Made by a program: the position numbers and the translations under genes. A stretch of DNA of 64,000 bases from assembly GCA_003996215.1 (NCBI GenBank), contig QJPP01007247.1, positions 124,001 through 188,000 of the forward strand, written 5' to 3'. The notes beneath the pieces are model-generated. The model saw only the letters and a list, made by a program, of their open reading frames with translations, had not been told where the DNA came from and did no database searches. This document shows positions 11,400 through 24,584 of the stretch, one piece after another. The DNA is from Jaltomata sinuosa. Lineage: Eukaryota; Streptophyta; Magnoliopsida; Solanales; Solanaceae. Numbering within the stretch: position 1 is the stretch's first letter; every line of letters begins with the position of its first letter.

Positions 11400-12155
11400 T
11401 TATTTTAGTTAAAAAAATTTTTATTGTATATTTAAAACTTACGTAAAAAAGTAATCAATAATTTCAAATATTTAAAAGACATTAAAAATTGGCTGGCTTT
11501 TGAAATTATATTAGGCATTTTAGTTAATTTTTATATTTTAATTTATTTGTATATTTTTAATTTATTGTATATTTAAAAATTACGTAACAAAGATAAAGTA
11601 AATTAAATTAATTTTTTTATTATTTAAAAGACATATAAAAAATTTGTCTGGCTTCCAAAATTCTATTAGTGCCACATAAACTGAGACGAAAGAAGTAACA
11701 TATATTATTTGAAAATGACATAAAAAGTACTATAAATCACAATAATTAACAACTTTAAATATTTAAAAGACATACAAGAAATCTGGTTAATTCTCCAAAT
11801 TTTGTCACTTAAATTGGATTAGGGAGATCTAACATGTATTATTTAAAAATTATGTAGAAAATACTATAAATCACAATAATTAAGTTCTTAAAATATTTAA
11901 AAATAATATAAAAATTGGGGTGACTCTCGAAATTTCATTAGTGCCACATAAATTGGGACAGAGAAAATAACATATATTATTGAAAAATTATGTAAAAAAT
12001 TATTATAAATTACAATAATTAACAACTTAAAATATTTAAAAACGTAAAATAAATAAATTGATTGACTCTCCAAATTTTATCTAAGTCACACAAATTAAGA
12101 CAAAAAAAAAATAACGTATATTGAGCCCGTACTAGCACGGGTTCTTAGTATCTAG
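11400..12155 (+). mobile_element. Helitron-like element, 3' end with internal ~137-bp repeats
   Basis: The 3' end has a hairpin CCCGT/ACGGG (12126-12130 and 12137-12141), a 10-nt spacer, CTAG (12152-12155) and a following T, the Helitron CTRR|T signature. Upstream, about five units with TATAAATCACAATAATTAA recur every ~137 bp. No TC 5' end or Rep/helicase ORF is identified, so the left boundary is approximate. Confidence 0.6.
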
Positions 12156-12156
12156 T

Positions 12157-15132
12157 TTGCAAATAAACCACCATATTTAGCGCCCTCACACACATTCTAT
12201 GTCTATATTTGTTGACAATTTCGAGGAAAAGATATCTTTGAAATGCACTTTATAATATTCAATTATCATTAAATTGATTAGCTTATGTTATTTTCTCCAA
12301 ATTGAGAATTATATAACACGCCTTTTAGGAGGGTGGACACACGTTTTAACAAAGTTTTTCATTTTTTTTCAAATTTAGAAAAAAAATTGGTTGCTGTTAT
12401 CGTTTCTTTCTCGTTTTTTTTTATTGTATTTTTATTGTTGCTGTTATCGTTTCTTTCTAATTTTTTTATTGTATTTTTTTTATACTTGATATAGAAATTA
12501 CTTTTCTACCTTGACGGGTAAAATTAAATTTGCATACAGACCACTTTCATCTGTTTCTACAAGTGATATTTCACTAAATATATTATTATTATAATAATAT
12601 TTCTCATTAGTGGAGTAATTGGTAAGAAACTAAAAGGGGTGTTTTCCCATTAATTAGTGGGGTTCGATAATCAAATAAATACTGCTACTTATCTTGACGT
12701 AATTTGGATTGCCTATGAATAAAATAATTTACACGTTCTACTTGAGGATAAACAACAAATAATTGAGGTCATTGTCCTTTGAGGGTGTTTTAAGAAAAAA
12801 ACATATCTAACGGTATTGTGTTTTTTCTCACAAATTTCTCCTAATACGATGTTTACACTAAATTAATCGAACACAAATTAGGTACTTTCTATGCACCTTT
12901 ATAAATTATAATGCCCTGATATTCGAGAGTTCGCTTCCCTCCTCTCTCTTAAGAAAAGTGATACTACTAGAAAATTTATATTCGCTATTTTCTGCGCAAA
13001 TATATTAGTACTATTTAGTGTAAATAAATAGTAGGAGTAATGATTTTTCTTTCATATTAGAAGTGATAATTAAGATGGTCAAATGGCTTTCCGACCAGTA
13101 GCTAGTTACTTTCAAAAGAGAACATAATGATTATAGATTAACTTGTGTTTCTCCCATGCATGTGTAGGATTTGCCTCCTCTTAATTAGATCTCAATCTTT
13201 CTCATTCCATATGACAGCGTACTAGTTTAATAGTATATATTTAAGGGATGCAATATAGTTTGTGCTTTGATCATAAGCTTTTTAAATACAACAACAATAA
13301 TATATTCAGTATATTCCCACAATCCTTTTAAATATTTTTTAAGATATTATATTCATTTTTTGGGTAAGTACGTAATAATGGAAAATAACTCAGAAGATTT
13401 TCAGATTGATCGAATACTATTTACGCATTTATAGTTGCGCATGTTAATGAAAATTATAGATTGGGTATATGATTGATCTGAGTGAGTTCTTAACCCTAAG
13501 GGGGGGAGGGGGGAGGGGGCGAATTCGTAATTAGGCTAAAATAATTAATCACCTCACTTGGTTGTTATATGAATGGATAACGTCCTCTTGTTAATACTAT
13601 TCTGCTATAATTGAAGAGTTAGATTAACTTGAATAGGCCTGCAATTGTTCGACAGAAAATTGCAGAAAGATAAACTTGTCAATCAATAAACCAAATAAAT
13701 TAATTAGTTAAATCAAGTATAGACGTGATTATTGGATAACTTATAACCTTAGATAAATTTCATCTCATCGATAATATAAAAATCAGCTCCTTCCTGGTCA
13801 AGTTCATTATTTGTTTTCTTTTTAATTTAGTTAGTTCACAATATAATAAGGATTTTATTTCTTGTTTAAATAATACACATGATTTTAATTTAGTTAACAA
13901 TTGATCACAAGTCTCTGTAAGTTCGATACCCAATTTTTTAGTAACCGTATTATTTGATGACCACGTACCTTTGTGTGAGAGAGATTGATTGTAGCAGCAA
14001 AAGTTAGGGGAGGTAGGGATAGACCAAAGAAAGGGAAGTAACTAGACAAAACATGGCACAACTTTACTTACCGAGGACATGACTATAAATAAGAAAGCAT
14101 GAAATTCAAGGATTAAAGTAGAAGATTAGTTAGTAGGTAGCCAAGTGTGATCACTTGCTAGGTGAGAGAGGGTATAGGCCCATATCCTCTTCTCCTTATA
14201 ATTAGTAGTAGTGTTTTAGTAATCGTGTAGTTTCTTATTCTTCAATATGATTTTCTTTTTTTGCCATTTATTGCTTCATTTTGCTTTGTCTCTTTATATT
14301 TTGTTGTCATCTTTTTCTTGCTATCCTTCCCCGAATAAATTTTCTTTTTGAGTTTAGAATCTATCGAAAATAACCTTTCTAACCTATAAAAATAAAGGTA
14401 AAATATGCGCACATCTTACTCTTTTCAAACTTCAATTGTGAGATTATACTGATATGTTATTATTTGAAGTATTACTTCGTGGGAGAATAATACTTTCAAC
14501 ATTTTAGTATGTTACATCAGGGCGGAGCTACCATTTCTTTTATTCTGAGCGCCGAGCGAAACTCAATAATTTTACCGCAAATCTTGTATTTGCATTAAAT
14601 CTACTTAATATATAAATAATTCATTAAAAATTTAATAAATTCCTTTAAAATAACCTAAAATCCATCAACTTAAAATTTTAGCCCCTCTAAAATTAAGGTA
14701 GAGGTGCATTTTATTTTTTTTGGAAACTCAAAAGACAAAAATAGAAAGAAAGGATAAAGGTGCATGTGATATTGAGGTTTAGCAAGTTGAGTAGTTGATG
14801 AGAAGAGAAGTTACACACTTCAAAAAGAAACAGTAGTGTTTATGTTGGTTAGACACTTGTCATGTAAACAAGAAAAAACAGTAACATGCGGAGCTACAAA
14901 AGAATCATACTATTGACACAACATCATCTGTCTCACCTTTAACATATATATACCCCTTTCTATTTTTTAGTCTTATATTGAGACCTTAACTAATGTATTA
15001 ATAAAATTCATTTTAACAGAAAATAAGAAATTCTAACCAATTGGTCATACCTTATTTATCTAGTTGATTTGAAGAATTAAATCAAAAATATAATTTGTAC
15101 GATTGTTGAATTCATTTTACTAGTCTAATATA
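12157..15132. other. AT-rich intergenic sequence with small repeats
   Basis: Contains a 47-bp tandem duplication (TTGCTGTTATCGTTTCTTTC at 12391 and 12438), a G-run cluster at 13500-13519 and a degenerate hAT-like end GGGCGGAGCTACC near 14521. No gene is supported. Confidence 0.4.
13500..13519 (+). other. Potential G-quadruplex (G7-A-G6-A-G5)
   Basis: Eighteen G in 20 bases stand out in AT-rich DNA. The long runs can be split to give four G-tracts with short loops, so a quadruplex is possible. No nearby gene suggests a function. Confidence 0.7.
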
Positions 15133-15140
15133 GTGCAGAC

Positions 15141-16343
15141 TTAGGATGTACAAAATTGAACCGCAAATCGAATCAAACCGTAAACTGAATCAACCCGCAA
15201 AAAAACTCGACTAGTGGTTTGGTATTGAAAAAAAAAATCGACTATAATTGGTTTGGTTTGGTTTTTAACCAAAAGTCAAACCAAACCGAACCAACCCGAT
15301 ATTACATGTATACTATTTTTAAAAATATTTTATACATAAAAATATTTATTGTGATGTAATTTATAAATATTTCTTCAACTTTTTTATAGTTTTTATCTTT
15401 TAATATATTATTTTAAATTTAAAGTTAAAATTTTAAATGGTCCAATAAGTCTTTTTACAACCTATAGATATTAGTAATTCAAATAAAACCCAAATCAATA
15501 CGAATGTTAACAAAAGAATATTCAATCCAACACTAGGAATGACAATCATTTTAGATATTTATTCTTTAATTTTACATAAATACATAAACTAATTTATTTT
15601 TCTGTTTAATATTTAGTCATGTAGTTAATACTTATTAGATTTATTTTAGCATGACTTAATACTTTTAAATTATAATTATTTTTATTATGACTTATTAATA
15701 TGGCATATTTATTCTATGCGATTTTATTATTTTTTTGGTTGAATATTTTATCGTCATCACTCACTTCATAAATTCCAAATAAAGTGAATATATTTTGTGT
15801 TATATTTTTAAGAAATACCTTAGATAGTTATATTTTGCTCGGACTAAAGAAATATTTGAAGTACAAGTTAATTATATGTTTGTATGAAGACTTTATCGGA
15901 AGAAACCCGAAAAAACCCTAAGCAATAAAAAAAACTCAAAAAACCCGAAGAAATCGAAAAAACCCGAGGTTGAAAAACCCGACTTTTATTGGTTTGGTTT
16001 GATTTATAAATCTAAAAACTCGACACTAATGATTTGATAGTTAAAAAATCCGAACCAACCCGATCAGAGGCGAATCCAGGATTTTAAGTTTGTGGTTCCC
16101 AAGAAGTTAAAAAGGATCATCTAGGGGAGTTCGAACCTAGGTCTCGCGCGAGCAAGGCTTTTAAAGGTTCCTTTTCAATCGCTGAGCCAACCATCAACTT
16201 TGTTAATGGGTTCTTAACTTAACATTCTTATATATTTAACAGATTTTTTAATATGGTTACAAGATTTACGAAAATATTTGGAGGTTCCCGGGAACCCCAC
16301 CTCGAGGGGTAGATCCTCCCCTGAACTCGGTTCATGTACACCC
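15141..16343. mobile_element. hAT-like element, host of a second hAT insertion
   Basis: The ends TTAGGATGTACA and TGTACACCC are flanked by GTGCAGAC (15133-15140) and GTGCAGTC (16344-16351), a 7/8 match to an 8-bp duplication. The subterminal regions hold mirrored AACCAACCCGA and GGTTTGGTTTGG tracts. The interior is non-coding; a MITE sits at 16065-16323 near the right end. Confidence 0.72.
16065..16323. mobile_element. hAT MITE nested in the 15141-16343 element
   Basis: The ends CAGAGGCGAATCCAGG and TAGATCCTCCCCTG belong to the same family as the COX16-intron MITE. It is flanked by AACCCGAT (16057-16064) and AACTCGGT (16324-16331), 6/8 identical. Minus-strand A-box-like TGGCTCAGCGA (about 16179-16189) and B-box-like GGTTCGAACTC (about 16128-16139) give a tRNA-like module. 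Confidence 0.75.
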
Positions 16344-16351
16344 GTGCAGTC

Positions 16352-19130
16352 ATATATTTATGAAACACTAACATACTGATATAGTCACAGTCTATAATTA
16401 CATACTTGTGACAAAAGTTTATTTTTGCTTTCAAAGGGAAGTGACGAGAGTTTTTCTAAACTATTTTTTATCGCTCTTAATTAAGCAATAGCACGGTTAG
16501 GAGACCTACCGTGTGTCTCTTTTTCTTTTTCTTAATTTAAATATATAACTAATTTTATATTATTTAATCCTTTAATATATATTTGAATTGATCGACATGT
16601 TTGAACCAGTCTAATTTCCTTCATGATCTTTCTGCCCTTTCATTTACTTCCTCATTGATACTACTTTGGCTCAGACAAATATTATTTTCTTTGTCTTATA
16701 GTGTTTGATTGGATATAAAGTTTTAAAAAATTATATTGGTAATCTAGAATAAATTATATAAGTTTGTATGATTACAACTTATTTTATTAAGAATAAAATA
16801 GAAAGAATAGAGATAAATTATTAAATAATTAACTCATATAGCCGTACAGATAAGTTTTAAACTTAAAATAGACATACTTTATTTTGATAACCCATTATAA
16901 CTAACTTCTTGTTGTTTATTTTTTATTTTAATTTTATCCACGTATTTGTAGGGATAAAGATATGTATAAATCTTAGTTATATTTATATTCCTTTAAATAA
17001 GGTAAATTAAATAATTTTTATTTATTAAATAGTTATAGAAATGTATTTAGTGTATAGTTAATGTATGTTACTTGTAAACATTATACATAGATATATAGTA
17101 TATAAATTGATGAATAATTATTACATAATCTATTTATAATTTATATGTATGTCTTATACATTAATTATACACTAAATATAGATTTATATAATCATTTAAT
17201 TTATCTTTTTTAAAAGAATATAAATATAAATAAGATTTGTACTTATCCTTATCTCTACAAATACATGAATAAAGTCAAAATCCTACAATTATTAAAACTA
17301 TGTAGACCGGCTAATAAAAGTAAATAACATGGAGAAGTTGATTATAATGACATTGTAAAAATAAAATATGACTATTTTGAGTTTATAACTTATATGAGCG
17401 GCTATTTGAATTGTTCTCCCAAATTAAGTTATAAATATAAAAACAATGATATTTTGTAAAAATAGACTAAAATGATAAGTATGACATATAGATGGGACAT
17501 GGAGAGTGTTTTTCTTTTCTTTTTGCCTTTCCACCTTTTGTCTATATTGTTACCTCACTAATTTAAATTTATATCGCGTAAGATCATTAAAAAGGGCAGA
17601 GCGCTCTCTATCACAACTAATCACTCTAAATGTCAAAAGCTCGAATTTGAATTTTGAATTCTGTTCATCTCACCATAATCATGGACAGATTACAAAAAAA
17701 ATCTACATATATGGGAGCATTCATTAGTCTTGGCCTTATGAAAGATTCTCGAAAGTTGTATGCTTAAGATGCAAGTTATAATCATTGTTAGCAAGACTTA
17801 AACCTCATTTCAATTAGGCTTTTATCAGCTGCATATAAACTATAGAATGATCAGCCACATGCGCGCATGCACACAACTGCTTATAAGGGAGTAACATTTA
17901 GTAAATGAGACACTTTGGTGTGTCCGGTAAGACGGAAAATATTTTTCATGAAAAATGTATTTTTAAAAAATATTTTTTTTAAAAAAATAAATGATTTATT
18001 TATTTATTTTTTAGTGTTTAGTAAGTAAGTAAAAATATTATTCTAAAAAATTAATATGTAATTTAGTAAAATACAATAGGATTGGGATAGGGCGGATAGT
18101 TCGGGATGGGATAATCAAGGGGTGGGAATTGGGTGGGCAGGGAGGAAAGCATGATTTTTAAATGTCATTTTTGGGACTTATTTTCATATTTTTATTAGGA
18201 AAGTCATTCTCTTCCTTTCAGAAAACTTCTTTTCTTAAAAAAAATAGTAATTTTTAAAAAATATTTTGAAAGATCAAATATCAAAAAATTGAAAAACATT
18301 AGAAAATATTATTACGTAATTTGAGATAAATATAGGTAATCTTCCATAAATAGTGAAACTAGAATAACCTGAAAATAAAACAAACTAACCGACAAGAAGT
18401 TAAACATAGTGATGACAAGGGAAATACAAAAATGTGCCTTTTATTTTAGTCTCCACTGACATTTGTGCCCTTCAACTTTAGATGTGTATAAGTAAATATT
18501 TAAACTATCATAAAGTTGAACACAAGTAAACACACACGTCTTACATGGCAAATCTCACGCGATTAGTCATGTAGGATGCGTGTGTCTACTCATTCAACTT
18601 TATACTCCATCAATTTTAATTTGTTTGACTTATTTTGACCTGACACAAAATTTAAGAAAGTAGAGAAGACTTTTAAATTTTGGAATCATAAATTAAAAAT
18701 ATGTCAAATGTATCAAAATATTATTTAGTCTTGTGATCTTAAATATGCCATTTGAAATTTTAAAATCTACATAACTAATATATATACATTTATAATAAGT
18801 ATGTGGTCCTAGCTTAGCACGAATTTACAACTACTGGCGTACGTCTCCATTAATTTTCCTCTTTATATACTGTATATATAAAGCGTATATATAACCCATT
18901 TTGATGCTTAAAATGGGTAACCAAAATGTACAATGAATTTTATTTATGTGTTACAGTACTGTTTGTATCTTATTAATAACTCACATCAATATCATTTAAT
19001 ATTTATCAAACTGTAAAATATTTAAAGTTTCCACTTGCATTGTTTGATTGTGGTGATACATTATTTTCAAATTAAAAGCCAACACACAAAATTTATGTTA
19101 TTTCATGATTCCTAGATGACAAATAGAAAC
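16352..19130. other. AT-rich intergenic sequence with decayed repeats
   Basis: About 17925-18300 resembles a decayed MITE with GGAAAATATTTTTCATG near its left side and G-rich GGGATGGGATAATCAAGG in the middle. About 18430-18600 has TIR-like text typical of MULE remnants, and ACTCCATCAATTTTAATTTG at 18605 is a lone Stowaway-like end. No gene is supported. Confidence 0.35.
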
Positions 19131-19132
19131 TA

Positions 19133-19420
19133 ACCCCTCTAGTTCAATAAAAATGAATTATTGATATTTTTTTATAGTCTAAAATAAATGAATTATTCAA
19201 AATTTGAGAGTGTATTAATTTTTTTCTTTTTCAGAATTACTCTTCTTTTTATGGGTTTTCAATTATTTTTAAATTTCAAATAACGATTATCTCTACTTTT
19301 AAAAAAAGAGTTAATGGTAATTATTGATAAATTATTTTTTTATCAATGTCTTTAAATATCTTTCTTAAAGAATATACCACACCTTTAATAATTCATTTAT
19401 ATTGGACCAGAGAGAGAGAG
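19133..19420. mobile_element. Stowaway-type MITE
   Basis: The ends ACCCCTCTAGTTCAATAAAA and ATTGGACCAGAGAGAGAGAG are imperfect inverted repeats flanked by TA on both sides (19131-19132 and 19421-19422), as for Tc1/mariner MITEs. AT-rich, 288 bp, non-coding. Confidence 0.6.
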
Positions 19421-19422
19421 TA

Positions 19423-20806
19423 TGAATTTTCACATTTAAAGCACAAAGAAAACACAACAATTTAATTTGTCTGTTTATTGCTACAGTTTTTTTTTTTTCC
19501 TTTTCAGATTTATTACCAGAGAAAGGGCAGTAATAAAGTGAAAATTTGTAACGAGAATCGAAAAAAAAAGTATTTGGACCACGGCCGCCTAACGAACTAG
19601 GTTAAAAATCAATCATAAAAATCTTCAGAAAATCTATTAAACAGACAGATTTGTCAATGTTATATATATGCAGAAGATTTAATTTGAAATGGCAACTACT
19701 ATATAAGACAAACCAATAACACCATGCATTTTATTTTTCCTTCAAGAATTGCGGTAAAATTTTGTCAATATTCTTCACAAGAAAAAAAGATGACTGCTTT
19801 GCTGCAGCTTTGCGGTTGGGATAATTTTGGGAAAAGAGTATAAGTTCTTATAGCGTTTGAAAAGATTTATATTATCTAGTCATTTAATAAATAATTACAA
19901 GATAATCTCTTTATATAAGTATTAATTAAGAATCTTAAAAATTAAAACTATAGATCAAAATTGACAACTTTTTTTTGTTTAACCGGTAGATACTTTCTGA
20001 AAAAGGAAAGCCTCAAAATTTGCATCAACTTCAAAAAGAAACAAGTGGAAGAAAAAAAAATTCTCTGTTAAAAAATTGTAAAAGTAATTTGCTGATTATA
20101 TGAAATGTAAATGTGTACTTAGTTTGATTGGTTGCAGCAAGCGGCTGATACTAACTCCCATGGGAGAAGCTATACCTCTTTGGATCAACGACGGAGCAGA
20201 AATTTTTACTCAAAAAAATTAAAATATAAAAAAATAAATATGTTAAAAAGTAAAAGGAAATTAATATCCACTATATATATAAAAATATAATTTTTTATTA
20301 AATAGAGTTCGGATGAACCCCTTGATCGAGCCAAGTAGGCCTTCACCCTTACTTCAAATAAGCGGCTAAGAATATCACTTATTTTGAAATGAATAAAGTA
20401 TATATTAATAAGGTGACAACAATGTTTTTCAAAAATTTATATACATTAATGATGTAATAATATTTTATACACTTCAATATATGTTATCGTACTTTTTAGG
20501 TTGTAAATTTTGGTTATTAAGAGAGTGAGCTAGTGATTAATGAATATATTAAAAATCATGTGGTTTGAGATTAAATTCCAACAAAAGTAAAAATATTAAG
20601 TGATTACTTCTCATTTGATTAAACTTTGAAGGATAGAATCAATCGATACAATGCACTGATGAAAAATAATGTATATGATATATTTAGTAAAATTAGTCGA
20701 ATTGTGCACATAGCTTAACTCACCCTTTCCGATCATTGATTCCCTTTTTCATGGTAAATTACTTATAATTACTACTTAGTTAATATGATGATATAAAAAA
20801 ATTACA

Positions 20807-20842
<36 letters not shown>

Positions 20843-23800
20843 TTTAGTAGAGTAGTAATTAGTAACAAAAGGTACTGTTGGCAGACTCTCTGGGATTCCC
20901 AATTGCAATGCTGGGTATGAAAAGACAAAAGAACTTGAAAAATCATGATGTAATGATTATTTGCAAATCTATGAAATACATATATAGAGTTCTAACTTCT
21001 AATTAATAAATTATCTTAGGAATTCTGTTAAATGCTTAATTAAGCTATGCATGCCTGCATAATCCTTCTGTCCTTTCACGTTCTACAAGTTTCTTTTCTT
21101 CCATGCTAATCATAATTTCTTTTTTTTAAACTAAACAAATGATTAATTAAGTTAACCTGCATTATTAATGATAATATTCACGGGTAGGTTAATGCACATA
21201 CAAATTGGGAGTAATGATAACCTGTTGTTTGGACTGACTACTTTTAGTTAGGGACCGATATTTAAATAAAGATGAACATAAAAAGGCACAGACATGTATA
21301 TTTATAACAACATTTCTTGCCTGACTGCCTATTTGATAACTCACTTTCCTAGGACACTTACAAAAACTTTGTGGTCCATAATTCTATTAAATATATAAAA
21401 CTCTTTCCATTTTACTGTCTAATTAACACTATTTTCTTATTAGTTTATAGTATGTCCTTATATATTTTTAACGAGAAACTTTTATTGTTACACAAATACT
21501 ATGTCATATTTAAGAAAGAATCATCTTACGCATTCCTTCTTCGTTGATTTGAGCAAAAAGGAATCGTGTACCCATTGATAAGTTATGTTAGATATTAAGT
21601 AAGTGATTTGATGTTAACTAAGTTGACAAGCTGAGTAATTGGCTGAAGGAAAAAAAAACCGTTTACCAGTTGGAAAGCTAGACATCAAGTAAGTGATTTG
21701 ATGAGGATAACTAAATAAACACGTCGAAGTTGGCTATACACAATTCAAATTTGGTTATTGTCAAGATGGAATTGGTTTTGGTACCAGACCAAAATGTAGT
21801 TCTCATGGCCCCTTTTGTTGCTCAATTCCTCAAAAAATGGGATTCATCATCCCCACAGAATAAAATCTTTAATTCTCATTTTTTTTTGTCAATATATGAC
21901 CAATAAATGGTACTTTATCGAGAATAAGATTCAAGCGCTACAAGTCAATGATGGAGCGCAACCTTCCATCCTCAGACTGATGGTCAATCGAAGAGGGCTA
22001 TTCAAACATTGGAGGTTATGCAAAAGCAATCCCTTAATTTTTGATGTTGTTGGGACTAACATCTACCTTTGATGGAGTTCGCCTATAACAAGAGTTAAAT
22101 CTGAGGTGAGATTTCATGCAACTCCTTTGACTAGCTTTTCTTACACAGCTATATGTCAAGTGGGGATCTTCTATTTTCACGAATCCAGTTCTCGATAGTA
22201 TATCAAGAGAGTAATCACAATTGTTCATAAGTTTTATAGTCACATAACCATTATACTTATCTAAAACCACAAGTTTCAAAAGTCTTTAATTTCCTTCACT
22301 CTTAAATTCTTTGTCAAGTCAAATTATGACAAATAAAACGAAACAGATGGAATAATATTCTTTACCCGTCATAAGCTGCTTACAAGTCAAAAGGAGTTGG
22401 GGAGAAATTGGGAAGGAGGGTCTGACTCGGAGAAAAAAATCGTGATAGCCTGGCAGCCTGCATAAAACTTGCCGATTTATGATTATGTAACAACATGTAC
22501 TAAATTTCTATAACTTATTAAGATTAAAATAGTACACTTAAAGCTAGACAGATATCATGTATTAATTGAATTGGTGTAATAAATAAGTTCCTTTTTGTGG
22601 TTGAGGGACACAACCAACAAATATATGAAGGGGTATCAAATTTTATACTTGTAAGAACAGTTCAAATTCTTGAAAATATGTACACTTCAGAGACCAACTT
22701 GTGTCTTCCAGTTAGTAATAAGCACCGCATTAAAGATTGACTTTGTGAAAGCAACAGTACTTTAATTTAGCTCCCCAAAAAATCAAATCCGTACAAAATA
22801 AAGTAGATTTTTTAGGTATGACTTTTAACACAATAACCAAAATGCATGTTGCTGCTAATTAAGATCATCCAAATTAAAAGTCATTACTAGTGTCTAGTTT
22901 CCACATTCTTTTCCCTTTTTTCTTTTCTTTGTTAAACATTATGTTGAGTATTTTTATGCTAAAATCTGTAGTGACACTTGTTTGCAACAAATTTTAAATC
23001 GATAGAAAATAAATTACAATCACAAATAAAATATGATGAAACAAGATTTTATTGATGAACAATATGGGTACAATTCTGTTCCTCCTTTGATTTTTCTCCG
23101 TGATTTTAGGGCCGCCAGTACCGTAATATTTCTCGAATTTAGGATAATTTGGACATCCTTGAGATGTATTTAATCTCCAAGAATGTTGGATATTGTGGAT
23201 CTCTTTGTGAATATCCATGATTTTATAAGATATTCGAAATGCCTGTTCAAAAGAATATGTTATTACCCTTTAAATAGGCCCGATTTAGGGTTTATAGTAT
23301 AGTAACCTTCAAAAACCCTAATAAGATTTGACTCGTCCTACAAAATTTCGATGTCTACAACACTTTCTCGTTTAATTACTTTTCGTGGCACACATCTCCT
23401 GGCCTATTTAAACTGAAATTAAAAGACCATAACTTCTTTTTCTGCAAAAATGAGAGAAAGAGCAAAGTAACTTTGATGACAAGTCAAAGAGTGTGGGCGA
23501 TTTATGTATATTGGAGAAATGGCCCCCCTTCTTAAACATACTGGTGGCTTGACACTTAATTTCACAATGAACAGAGAGCCTATATATATAGCTCCATCAG
23601 AAGCATCGACAATAGTACAATTGCTATATGTACAACTGATGTATATGTAACATAATCAGAGCCGACTTTTGCCCATACGCTTCTGCGCGCTCTGCGGAAA
23701 CCAATGCATAAAACACCTCACCTATAAGGTCATTGCCTATAATCAAATTGAGTTTAACTTCTATACACTGTTATGAGCGTGAAGATAATAATTTTATATT

Positions 23801-24348
23801 GATTATAAGGAATCATATTCCATTATGTGATGCCTATGACGAAGGACAAGTCGAATAGTAGGATTGACAGGCTGACAAGATTTCGGATAAGGGGTTCATG
23901 TCACACTTCAAACGAATCTCACATTGAAATGAGAGAGGAACATGAAGAGCTTCGTTAGGCAACAATACACATTTGAGCTCGATGATGATGTAGCTTAAAG
24001 GATAAATTTGTGAAATTTGTTGTGTCAAAGCACACAATAAGTGTCCGAGCACTATCAATTGTTATGAGACAACGGTTAATGAAAATAATAATAATAACCA
24101 AAAGAACGAATAGACAATTTTACGTGGAAAACCCTTGAGGAAAGAAAACTCACGGACGTCTGTCACCGGCTCTTATTATTTCTAAATGAAAAATAGATAT
24201 AAATACACCAAGTAAGCCATGTTTATATAGGTCGGAAAAACCCTATTCCTAGACATATGGTTTAGAATGTGCTTCAAGCAATTTTCCTACGTAACTTACA
24301 GACTAATTAAAAAAATTCACCATGACCCACAAACATAACATAAACATA
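19423..24348. other. AT-rich intergenic sequence
   Basis: 20180-20345 has a decayed hAT-like right part with GAGTTCGGATGAACCCC. 20809-20839 is an (AT)n microsatellite. 24095-24160 contains TTTACGTGGAAAACCCTTGA, of a type seen in decayed retroelement leaders. Short frames at 21815-22279 and 22994-24058 have no recognisable domain or splice context. Confidence 0.35.
20809..20839. repeat. (AT)n microsatellite
   Basis: About 15 uninterrupted AT dinucleotides. Confidence 0.95.
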
Positions 24349-24350
24349 TA

Positions 24351-24582
24351 CTCTCTCTGTTCAATATTAGTTGCACACTTTCTTTTTTAGACGCATATTA
24401 AGAAATCATAAATAATAAGATTGTTTTTACTAGTTTACCATTTAAAAAACTTCTTTGAAACTTTACAAAAAAATGTGAACGCTTATTTAATTAATGCTTT
24501 ATTTATTTAGTAAGATGGTCAACTAATATAAGATAACTATTTTTAATATAGTGAGTAACTAATATGGGACAGATCGAGGGAG
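24351..24582. mobile_element. Stowaway-like MITE, diverged
   Basis: CTCTCTCTGTTCAATATTAG at the left pairs imperfectly with CTAATATGGGACAGATCGAG then GGAG at the right. The TA duplication is clear only on the left, so the copy is old. Confidence 0.5.
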
Positions 24583-24584
24583 TT

